From assembly GCA_001275005.1 (NCBI GenBank), contig JWZX01001323.1:1-23245 (forward strand): DNA of 23,245 nt, given 5' to 3'. Below the pieces are notes generated by a model. The model worked only from the letters and a program-made list of their open reading frames with translations, made no database searches and was not told where the DNA came from. Source of the DNA: Chrysochromulina tobinii (taxonomy: Eukaryota; Haptophyta; Prymnesiales; Chrysochromulinaceae). The position numbers and the translations under genes are program-made. Below are positions 9,841 to 16,967 of this stretch, one piece after another (within the stretch, counting starts at the first letter, position 1; each line of letters starts with the position of its first letter).

Positions 9841-11460
9841 ATGGGAAAGAAACGCGATCGAGACGCTGCGGGCGCGACGGCCTTGGCCCTATTGCCCGCA
9901 GCCACCAGCAGTAGCGGCACGGCCTTGACACTGGTACCAGCCGCCGCCAGCGGCAGCGGCACAACTTTGGTCCTGCCACCCGCCGCCACCAACACATCTG
10001 CCTGCACACCCACGCTCGCCGACTACCGAAAGGCGAAGCGCGTGCGCTTTGCCAACCGCGCGGCGCTCGTGCAGGTGGTCGGCGAGGACGCACCTCCGGC
10101 ATTCGCCACAGGCAAGTGGAGCCGTGCAGAGAAGCAGGTGTGCGAGGCGAAGCTGCACGAGGCCCTCGAGGACCTCGGGCTGGCCATCGACTCGGCCGAG
10201 TTTCTGGAAGGCCTCGAGATGCGCGCGCCCCTCACGCGCGGCGCCGACGAGGCGCCCTCATTGCTCAACACGGGCCGCCGCGCCGGACGTGGGCCGCTCA
10301 AGAAGAACTTTTGGGTGGGGCTCGCTGCGACCGTGAACGAGTCGCTCACCGCGGCTGGCCGACCGCCGCGCAAGTGGAAAGCTATCTACGATTGGGTGCA
10401 TATGCGCTACCTGGGCGCCAAGGGCGGGCAGGGCGGCGCGTGGAGCGAGGAGGATGTGCAGCGGCTCCTCGCGATGCGCGCGCGTGGCAGCCGGTGGCGC
10501 GACATTGCCGAGGAGCTCGGCCGTTACGTGCAAGACATCCGATGCAAGTGGCGTGCCGCGACCGTCATCAGTCGACGCGGCAAGTGGGATGCGCAAGAGA
10601 TTGGGCGCCTCGAGAAGCTCGTGCGGAGGGCGGTCAAGGTGCGGGCCAAGAACCTCGGCCTGATTGCGTCTGATTGCGTCTGATTGCGTCTGATTGCGCC
10701 TGATTGCGTCTGATTGCCCCCTACTCATCAGGTGCGGGCCAAGGACCTCGGCCTGAATGTCAAGGCCGCCGTGCGTGCCTGTGCCGCCGGCGCCAACGTG
10801 GGCGGTGCTAATGCGGCCGGGGGCACCTACCGGTACAACTGTGGCGGCTCGCCGGTGTCGGCGGGCTCACACACGCTCGTCACGACGGCAGCAGGCGCAT
10901 TGACGGTAGCCGCCGCGCCCGCGCCCACGTCCGCACCCGCATTGTCGGCGGAGGAGGTCTCAGCGCTGCAGGCGTCGTTGCCGTGGACCGCGATCGCTGA
11001 ACAGCTAGGGGGTCGCTCGTACAAGCAATGCCGCCAAAAATGGAAGGCGCTCCTCGGCAGTCGCAGTGCGGCGGCGGCGGCGGCGGGAGCCGGCGGCGGA
11101 AGAGGCGGCCACGCTCACACGTGGCTGATTCGCACCGATGGCCCTTCGCTCGCCGCCTCCCGAGCGGCTGGGGCGGCCTCGGCGGCCTTCTCGCCCGCGG
11201 CGCGCCTTGAAGAGGACTTGGAGTTGGTGCGTGCCATCCACGCGACAGGAGCTGAGGACGACTCCGAAGTGTCGTGGAACTCGCTGCTCCCGCACCTCGA
11301 TAGCACCGAGGCTCGTCGCCGGCTGCTCGTGCTCGCGCGCCGTATTGGTTTCGATGGCGACGCGTTGGGCGAGGGGCAGCTGGGCGAAGTGGTCGACCGG
11401 TTGCTGCCACTGCTCGAGGCGACGAGAGCGCGGCTCGTGCTCGGTGGCGGCGCCGGGTAG
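9841..11460 (+). CDS. Myb/SANT DNA-binding protein of REB1/TTF1-like layout, one intron
   Basis: Model: join 9841-10638 and 10732-11460, 508 residues, starting at ATG (MGKKRDRDAAG). After an Ala/Thr/Ser-rich leader come a GKWSRAEK segment (about 91-115), a KWKAIYDWVHMRYLG segment (about 178-192) and a clear Myb repeat GAWSEEDVQRLL...RWRDIAEELGR..QDIRCKWR (199-238). Helix 1 of a further repeat follows (GKWDAQEIGRLEKLV, 247-261). Its matching half, LPWTAIAEQLGGRSYKQCRQKWKALL (349-374), lies after an insert of about 80 residues. Such Myb arrays occur in rDNA-terminator and general regulatory factors of the REB1/TTF1/DMTF1 type, so a nuclear DNA-binding role is likely. The specific target is unknown. 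The C-terminal 130 residues are unassigned. Confidence 0.85.
10639..10731 (+). other. Phase-0 intron of the Myb gene with exon-copy edge and 10-nt repeats
   Basis: Donor AAG|GTGCGG and acceptor CATCAG|GTG remove 93 nt and avoid an in-frame TGA at 10681. The first 25 nt of the intron match the first 25 nt of the downstream exon at 24 positions (GTGCGGGCCAAG, A or G, then ACCTCGGCCTGA). The interior is about five copies of TGATTGCGTC. An alternative acceptor at CTGCAG|GCG (exon from 10972, also phase 0) is discussed under findings. Confidence 0.88.
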
Positions 11461-11625
11461 GAGGTACCGGTAGAGATTGTCTTCGAAGTTCTGAACTTGA
11501 ACACACTAAACATTTCAGAACTTGAACTGAACTGTGAACACCTCGCAGGGTTCCGCCATGCAGTTTCGAGTTGTCGCTCCCGTCCGCGTCGACTGCGTCA
11601 ACCAACACGAGCGCCGCGGGTTCGT
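11461..11625. other. Short intergenic segment with a perfect 10-bp inverted repeat
   Basis: AAGTTCTGAA at 11486-11495 pairs exactly with TTCAGAACTT at 11514-11523 across an 18-nt loop. GAACTTGAAC also occurs directly at 11493 and 11518. The position, just after the Myb stop and before the next gene, suits either a 3'-end structure or a binding palindrome. Confidence 0.6.
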
Positions 11626-13284
11626 ATGTCGAGTGCGCGAATGCTGACCGCTGCCGGTCCATGGAGTAGTGGCCCTCGGGATTGGAACCCGATGTCATTC
11701 CCAGCCCCCGTTGCCGCCGTCGCCGTGTCATCACGTTTGGTAACAGCCGCGCAGCCAGCGGCGGCGCTTCCCAACGGCAGTGCCTCCGCCGATGAAATCA
11801 CAAGCCTCGTGGCCCGCGGCCTGAGCGCGGCGACGGTGCTGACCGAGATCACCACGTCCTCGGTCGCGGGTGTGAAGGCTTTTCAGAAGTCGGTCGCCGA
11901 GGCGGTACGAACCGCACCGCCCGGTGTCGCGCCCCCAAGCATGCTTGGGCGCATCACCTTGCAGCTCGACGAGCAGCTCGGTTCGCTCGAGACCGAGGCA
12001 GCGGCGGTCATGCGGGCGCCGAGGCACAAGCGCAAGGTGTATGGCGGCGCGCACGCTGTCGAGCGCGGCCCCTTGCGCCCGCCGCCGCCGGCCACGCCGC
12101 CCAAGGTGTATCACGTCCACGTGCCATCGGCGCGCCGCCTCGCCGCCATCGCGACGTTTCCTATGAGCTCACCTCGGACCATGCTGAGGGCAGAGAGCGA
12201 GAAGGCCTTCACGGGCGGCATGGCACGCGGCGCGCCGAGCCGTGGCGCCGGCTCGGGGGCGAGCGGCGGCAGTGGCACCTCGCCGCCCCGGCGTGCCCTC
12301 ATTGGCACGGCGCCTCTGGACTTGACAAGCGACGTGGGTCCGCGCCTGCGGGCGATCTCAGCGTCCATCCCAGCGTCGGCGAGTGCCGAGCAGCTGCGGC
12401 CGCCGGCTTCTTTGGACGGGCTCACGCCCGGGCAGCGCTACCTTGGCGCCTTGGCGCAGGATCGGCTTGCGCCCGTCCGGAGCACACACGAGCGGTTCGG
12501 ACGGGCAATGTACGTGCCGGTGATGCCGCCGCCGCCGGAGGCTCGAGTAAGGCGCGAGAGCTCGCGTGCCCTCGAGCGTCAACGGCAGATGGAGCGGCTG
12601 CGACGGCGCATGTTCTCGCAGGCGCAATCCTGGCTGATGGCAGATGAGGACGAGGGCGGTTACGTCGAGCTAAACGAGGAGGCACGGCAGGCAGCCGCCA
12701 CAGCGCTCGCCACGGCGCTCTCTCCGCACTCCTCGCAGCGCTCGCCCCGGCATGCGGGTCTCCGGCTCAGCGGCAAGCGGCGAAGCTCAGGCGCTGTCGC
12801 GGGCGTCGGTGGAACTGCTGCGCTGTCGTCGCAGCAGTCGGACGAGCACGGAGTGGTCTCAGCGCCTCCGGGCACCCCAAGGCGGCACCTCGACGCCCAA
12901 CACGGCGTCCTGCGCGGCTCCTGCACGGGGGAGCAGACGGCTTCGGAGCTGAGAGCATCTCTGCACTCTTCACACTCAGAGCCGCTGCTTCACGCGCCGA
13001 CCATCCGCGCGACGGCGCACGGCGGGCGCTTCGGGCACAGCCACCCTCGCGCTGCCGCCGCCACCGCCACCACCGCGCTCACCACAGCGCGGGCGCACGA
13101 GCGTTCGATGAGCGGCGCTCACCCCAGCGCGCACCACCTTGGCGACGAAGGCAATCCGCTTGCCGGTGCTGCCCCTCGAGCGGCGATGGCGCGACCCGCG
13201 CTCCTGGCCGCCGAGCCTTGGGGGGACAACGGGCGGCCGAGCCTGCCAGCTACCCCTCTCGAGTACCGGCTCCGCCCCGCTTAA
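11626..13284 (+). CDS. Uncharacterised low-complexity protein
   Basis: The first in-frame ATG is at 11626 (MSSARMLTAAGP), giving 552 residues; ATGs at 11641 and 11692 are alternatives. The frame is open further upstream but has only a TTG there. I recognise no domain. The N-terminal third has a helical, moderately conserved-looking stretch (SADEITSLVARGLSAATVLT, then KAFQKSVAEAV and LGRITLQLDEQLGSLETEA). Then comes basic and proline-rich sequence (PPPPATPPKVYHVHVPSARR). In the middle is a charged helix, ALERQRQMERLRRRMFSQAQ, followed by an acidic patch. The C-terminal third is Ser/Ala/His-rich and probably disordered. A scaffold or regulatory protein is possible but not shown. Confidence 0.7.
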   Translation: MSSARMLTAAGPWSSGPRDWNPMSFPAPVAAVAVSSRLVTAAQPAAALPNGSASADEITSLVARGLSAATVLTEITTSSVAGVKAFQKSVAEAVRTAPPGVAPPSMLGRITLQLDEQLGSLETEAAAVMRAPRHKRKVYGGAHAVERGPLRPPPPATPPKVYHVHVPSARRLAAIATFPMSSPRTMLRAESEKAFTGGMARGAPSRGAGSGASGGSGTSPPRRALIGTAPLDLTSDVGPRLRAISASIPASASAEQLRPPASLDGLTPGQRYLGALAQDRLAPVRSTHERFGRAMYVPVMPPPPEARVRRESSRALERQRQMERLRRRMFSQAQSWLMADEDEGGYVELNEEARQAAATALATALSPHSSQRSPRHAGLRLSGKRRSSGAVAGVGGTAALSSQQSDEHGVVSAPPGTPRRHLDAQHGVLRGSCTGEQTASELRASLHSSHSEPLLHAPTIRATAHGGRFGHSHPRAAAATATTALTTARAHERSMSGAHPSAHHLGDEGNPLAGAAPRAAMARPALLAAEPWGDNGRPSLPATPLEYRLRPA

Positions 13285-13719
13285 ACTCTTGTATACGCTC
13301 GACACCTGGTCACTACACACCGGCAGCCGCACTCAAAACGTCGTTACGCCGCGACGGCACAGTGGTCAGTGCGGTCTCCGGACTCCGCGTCGCGTAGTAC
13401 CGACCGTCACTGATTCAACGGTGGATAGTAACTCAGCACGAACCAATCGAGGAATACGTGTATACGACTTACCCATGATCTGGCCCTTAACCCTAGACGG
13501 CTTACATCTTTTTTACTTACGTTCGGGAGCTCTTACCGATGACCGAACCACGCGATCCGATATTTAGTCATTTTTCTCAGAGATGCCGCGCATTCTTGTC
13601 CGCGATGCAACCCGACCCGACCCGACCCGGGCCGGGCCGGCCGGAGGCCGCTCGCAGGGCGCGGGGCCAGTCGCCCGGGATCTCAGGTTGGCCACTGTCG
13701 CGTCGTGGGTACCACCTCT
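13285..13719. other. Convergent intergenic region; GC-rich CCCGA repeats, no gene seen
   Basis: This lies between the 3' ends of the uncharacterised gene and the ATP-grasp gene. The left part is AT-richer and featureless. At 13611-13644 three CCCGA pentamers run into CCCGGGCCGGGCCGGCCGG, which can fold on itself. It lies about 75-110 nt past the ATP-grasp stop, so it could be in that gene's 3' UTR. Confidence 0.55.
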
Positions 13720-15171
13720 TTATTGGACCGCGCACGTGCAGCCGTTCTCCGTAACCTCCACCTTCATCAGAGGATTGCCCTTCGGCCCCACCCAGCAGCC
13801 GCACCCAACGGCCTCCGCCAACATCTTCGCCGCGCGATCCTCCTTCGCCTTCACGAGCATCTCGATTGCCTTGATGCCCATCAAGTCGGTCAGCTCGCAC
13901 GCGTCGAAGTAGTCCGCGTCGGGCACGTCGGCGAGCGTCTTCTCGCCGCCGCACACGGCCTGGAACTTGGAGATGCCGACGCACGAGCAGTTGAACTCGC
14001 CCACGGTGTACTCGGTCTCGGCGTCGGGGCAGCTGCGGTCGTACGGGCCCTTTGGCCAGTTGTCGGGGTTTTTGGGGATGTAGTCGCAGGTCCACAGGAG
14101 CGGCAGCGGCTCGCCCTCGAGACCGAGCGATGGAAGGAGTTTTGGGATGTCCGCGTAGAGCTTCTGCACGAGCCCCTGGTACTTGGCGTCGGTGGGGCGG
14201 TAGTAGGTGTACTCCGAGTTGCCGCCGACGGCCGAGAGGCCGCCGCCCATCGGCTTCTTGTGGATGGCCATCTGGCACGTGTCGCCCGCCATCAGGATGC
14301 GCACCTCGCCCTCGTCGATGCGCGGGAGCAGGCGCTGGTCGACGAGCTGGCCGTGCGCCGCCTTGCCACCTTTGAGGTACTCGCCCGGGAAAGTCGACTT
14401 CCACGCGCCCACGCCTCGGGCATTCGGACCCTCGACGCAGAAGATCATGAACTCCTTGACCGTGTGGTACTCTACGTGGTTGTCGTTCATCTCCATCAGC
14501 TTGAGGTAGTCGTTGTCGCCCAGCACCTTCTCGCCAAAATAAGTCGCCGGGTAGCGCTCGACCTTTTTGTCGGAGCTCTTGTCCCACAGCCAGCAGAGCC
14601 AGATGCCCTCGCCGGCCGAGCCGCGGTTCTGCTTGAGCACGCGCGGCTGGAAGGCGCACGTCTTCTTGAAGCCGACGATGAGCTCCTCCTCGGTGTAGTA
14701 CGCGTACGTGTCCTCGAGGCCACAGTTGAGCTTGCTGATGTGAACGAGCGCGTCCTTGGCGCCCATCTGCGTCTGGATCTTGGGCGATGACCAGATGAGC
14801 TTGCCCCTCGAAATGTAATAGTTCATCAATGCGTCGAAGGCCGCCTGGGTGCCCACCGGGGTGCCCTGCGAGAGCTGGCCCGGGTTGATGCGCACGATGA
14901 GCGCATCGTAATTGCACGCCACAAAGTCAAAGGCGGCGACGCACGCATCCGCATCGCCGATGCTACTATCGAACTTGAGCAGATCGCACGCACCACCGGC
15001 GTGGATCACGCCGTTGGCGATCGGGATCGAGTCCACTCGGTTGCCATCGGGGCCCTTGTCCGAGCCGCCGTTCTTGGCGTCCGGGACGGTGAACTGCACG
15101 ACGGCCAGCCTGAACGGGGCATCAACCGGTGATGGCAGCAGAGTGTTGGAGCGTCGGTATTTTTTGGACAT
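13720..15171 (-). CDS. ATP-grasp protein of the Cj0069 (DUF6815-type) family
   Basis: The 483-residue protein starts at ATG (MSKKYRRSNTLLPSP); the frame extends to a TTG at 15195, which is not credible in a eukaryote. Family landmarks run throughout: GGSDKGPDGNRVDSIPIAN (35-53), RINPGQL (94-100), GAKDALVHI, LEDTYAYYTEEE (152-163) and the nucleotide-loop motif VLKQNRGSAGEGIW (178-191). These are followed by NHVEYHTVKEFM, LVDQRLLPRIDEGEVRILMAG, HKKPMGGG and GEFNCSCVG. The family is best known from bacteria. ATP-grasp enzymes join a carboxylate to an amine or thiol through an acyl phosphate, but the substrate here is unknown. Compared with what I recall of bacterial members, this one has an N-terminal lead and a C-terminal Cys-rich tail (GCGCWVG, CTCAVQ). 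No intron and no clear signal peptide are seen. Confidence 0.87.
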   Translation of the reverse strand: MSKKYRRSNTLLPSPVDAPFRLAVVQFTVPDAKNGGSDKGPDGNRVDSIPIANGVIHAGGACDLLKFDSSIGDADACVAAFDFVACNYDALIVRINPGQLSQGTPVGTQAAFDALMNYYISRGKLIWSSPKIQTQMGAKDALVHISKLNCGLEDTYAYYTEEELIVGFKKTCAFQPRVLKQNRGSAGEGIWLCWLWDKSSDKKVERYPATYFGEKVLGDNDYLKLMEMNDNHVEYHTVKEFMIFCVEGPNARGVGAWKSTFPGEYLKGGKAAHGQLVDQRLLPRIDEGEVRILMAGDTCQMAIHKKPMGGGLSAVGGNSEYTYYRPTDAKYQGLVQKLYADIPKLLPSLGLEGEPLPLLWTCDYIPKNPDNWPKGPYDRSCPDAETEYTVGEFNCSCVGISKFQAVCGGEKTLADVPDADYFDACELTDLMGIKAIEMLVKAKEDRAAKMLAEAVGCGCWVGPKGNPLMKVEVTENGCTCAVQ

Positions 15172-15567
15172 GGCCCGACTGAGGTGCCGCGGCAAAAAGG
15201 TCTCGCGAATTTGGATCCGTGCGTTGGATCTTTGCGGAATTCCCTTTGGATATTCACAGTGAAGTCAAGTCACGTCAAATCAACTGTGATACGAGCCGGA
15301 CCAAGCGCAAGCCTCCCACACGCTCGCGCGCTGGCGCGCTGCGCGCGCGCTTCTTCCGGGGTCCCTGGGCACAGCTTGTTTCTTCATGGAAAAAAATTGT
15401 TCGATCGTTGCCTTGGATCTCTGATCTTGAGATTCAGTAAACAGGAGGTGTGTTTGCTGATGGATAATTTTTCACCGACCGCCGTGCCATTGGAAAATTG
15501 TTGATATGAAATTCCTCAAGAAGGCAAGCGGGCGGCGATCTGCTTCGTGAAGACGCACACGTCCATC
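15172..15567. promoter_or_regulatory. Divergent intergenic region upstream of ATP-grasp and COX11 genes
   Basis: The region separates two head-to-head ATGs by 396 nt. It has three TTGGAT copies near 15210-15250, a GC-rich alternating block (about 15327-15352, CGCGCGCTGGCGCGC then GCGCGCGCGC) able to fold or form Z-DNA, and AT-rich runs (AAAAAAATTG near 15394) closer to COX11. No definite core promoter element can be assigned to either gene. Confidence 0.45.
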
Positions 15568-16437
15568 ATGTTTGTCGCGCGGCGTGCGACGTTCCGGCAG
15601 CTTCCCTCCGCACGATCGGCGGTGCTGCCGCGCGTCTCCCCGCGCGCCATCTCGCTCACCTCTCAATTGATGGCATGCCGTCGAACCAGTCCAAGGCCCA
15701 GCTGCTGCGGCACATCTCTGGGCCGGCCGCTTCTGCAGCCGCAGCCGCAGCGCGCAGCGAGCAATGCGAGCGGCGGCGGCGCGAGCAGCAGCGCGCCACA
15801 CGGCAGTGCCGGCGGCGGCAGCGACAGCAGCAAAGGCGGCGCTGGTGCGCGAGGCTCTCGCGCCAACGCCACCGTGGACCCGTACTCGCTCGGCGCAGCG
15901 ATGCTCGCGGTCGCGATGGGGACGCTCGGGCTGGCCTATGCGTCCGTGCCTCTGTACCGCATTTTCTGTCAGACCACAGGCTTCGGCGGCACGACGAAGC
16001 GGCACAAGGGCGGCGGCGAGGATGAGGGCTATGACTTGCCCGCTGACCCGGCTACGCTTCCAGGCAACCGGCCCCTGCGTGTGACGTTCAACACGGACGT
16101 GTCGCAGCAGCTGCCGTGGAGCTTCAAGCCTGTGCAGAAGCACGTGACCGTGCTCGCCGGCCAGACGGCCCTCGCCTTCTTCGAGGCCACCAACCACTCA
16201 ACCGAGCCGATCATCGCGGTCGCCACGTACAACGTGATACCCAACGAGGCCGGCGCGTACTTCAACAAGATCCAGTGCTTCTGCTTCGACGAGCAGCGGC
16301 TGCTCCCGGGCGAGACCGTCGACATGCCCGTCTTCTTCTACATCGACCCTGAGTTCCTCAAGGACCGTAAGATGAAGCGTCTCGATACGATGACGCTCTC
16401 GTACACGTTCTTCAAGTCGAATGAGATCTACTCGTAA
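15568..16437 (+). CDS. COX11: Cytochrome c oxidase assembly protein COX11 (CtaG family)
   Basis: COX11 is an inner-mitochondrial-membrane copper chaperone that delivers copper to the CuB site of cytochrome oxidase subunit 1. The first credible ATG is at 15568 (MFVARRATFRQLPSARSAV), giving 289 residues; a GTG 21 nt upstream is in frame but not a eukaryotic start. Residues 1-40 are Arg-rich and lack acidic residues, as expected of a mitochondrial presequence. A Gly/Ser-rich linker (66-100) follows. A single membrane segment (about 105-128) leads into VPLYRIFCQTTGFGGT with the conserved Cys134. The soluble domain has the RVTFNTDVSQQLPWSF strand and the copper-binding CFCF at 237-240 (KIQCFCFDEQRLLPGE), ending in LSYTFFKS. 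It looks intact and intronless. Confidence 0.97.
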   Translation: MFVARRATFRQLPSARSAVLPRVSPRAISLTSQLMACRRTSPRPSCCGTSLGRPLLQPQPQRAASNASGGGASSSAPHGSAGGGSDSSKGGAGARGSRANATVDPYSLGAAMLAVAMGTLGLAYASVPLYRIFCQTTGFGGTTKRHKGGGEDEGYDLPADPATLPGNRPLRVTFNTDVSQQLPWSFKPVQKHVTVLAGQTALAFFEATNHSTEPIIAVATYNVIPNEAGAYFNKIQCFCFDEQRLLPGETVDMPVFFYIDPEFLKDRKMKRLDTMTLSYTFFKSNEIYS

Positions 16438-16967
16438 GCCAAGCTGTCCTTTCCCCACAGGTCAACGGCGCAGAGCCCTCGAGCTGTCGTTAGTTCGTCA
16501 ACGGCGGCCGAGCGAGGCGCTCCCTTGACTCCGCGGCCCATGCGCCACGTCTGGAGTCAAGTGCGCGCGGCCCTTCACGTAAACGTACCCTTCACGTGAC
16601 CGCGCGCGCCGCCCCGCTCCGAGCTCTCGGACAGCGGTCTGCCGGTGTGACTCCTTGGCGCTCAATAATGGCAAACGCGTGGGTCCGTCGCACGCTAACG
16701 GACGTAGGGACCACTTCACTCGCCACTGTGTGAACTCAAGACAGGTTATATAAAGTTCGCGTTTCAGACTTGACACTTGTATGGACGTCTATGCTGTGCT
16801 CGACATACATACAGTCAGAGTCACGCACCGCCCGCCACAGTAGACAGTTTTCACCCAAGACGGTGGTTCGGTGCGTCCGATGCGGACCCTCGTAACGTAT
16901 GCGGCAGAGCGATGACTGCCCTCTGCCGAGCAAAACTCCACGCCAGAGGCAGAGGCTTAGCCTCAGG
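16438..16967. other. Convergent intergenic region with inverted repeat and TATA-like site; no gene seen
   Basis: This lies between the 3' ends of COX11 (+) and the RUN-PX gene (-). GCGCGCGG at 16563-16570 pairs with CCGCGCGC at 16600-16607, flanking two direct copies of CCCTTCACGT, the second forming TCACGTGA. An isolated TTATATAAAG lies near 16746 in otherwise mixed-composition DNA. Since both neighbouring genes end here, a TATA-like element would have to serve an unseen transcript; it may simply be chance. Confidence 0.4.

Noticed and set aside
13705-14790. 361-codon plus-strand frame
   Set aside because: Antisense shadow of the ATP-grasp gene with no family features.
13577-14917. 446-codon minus-strand frame overlapping the ATP-grasp gene
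   Set aside because: Shifted frame of the same strand; the overlapping frame has the conserved ATP-grasp motifs.
15472-16197. 241-codon minus-strand frame
   Set aside because: Antisense to COX11, whose presequence, membrane segment and CFCF motif are intact on the plus strand.
16498-16776. 92-codon minus-strand frame in the COX11/RUN-PX gap
   Set aside because: No domain, no supporting composition, and it spans inverted repeats; not separable from chance.
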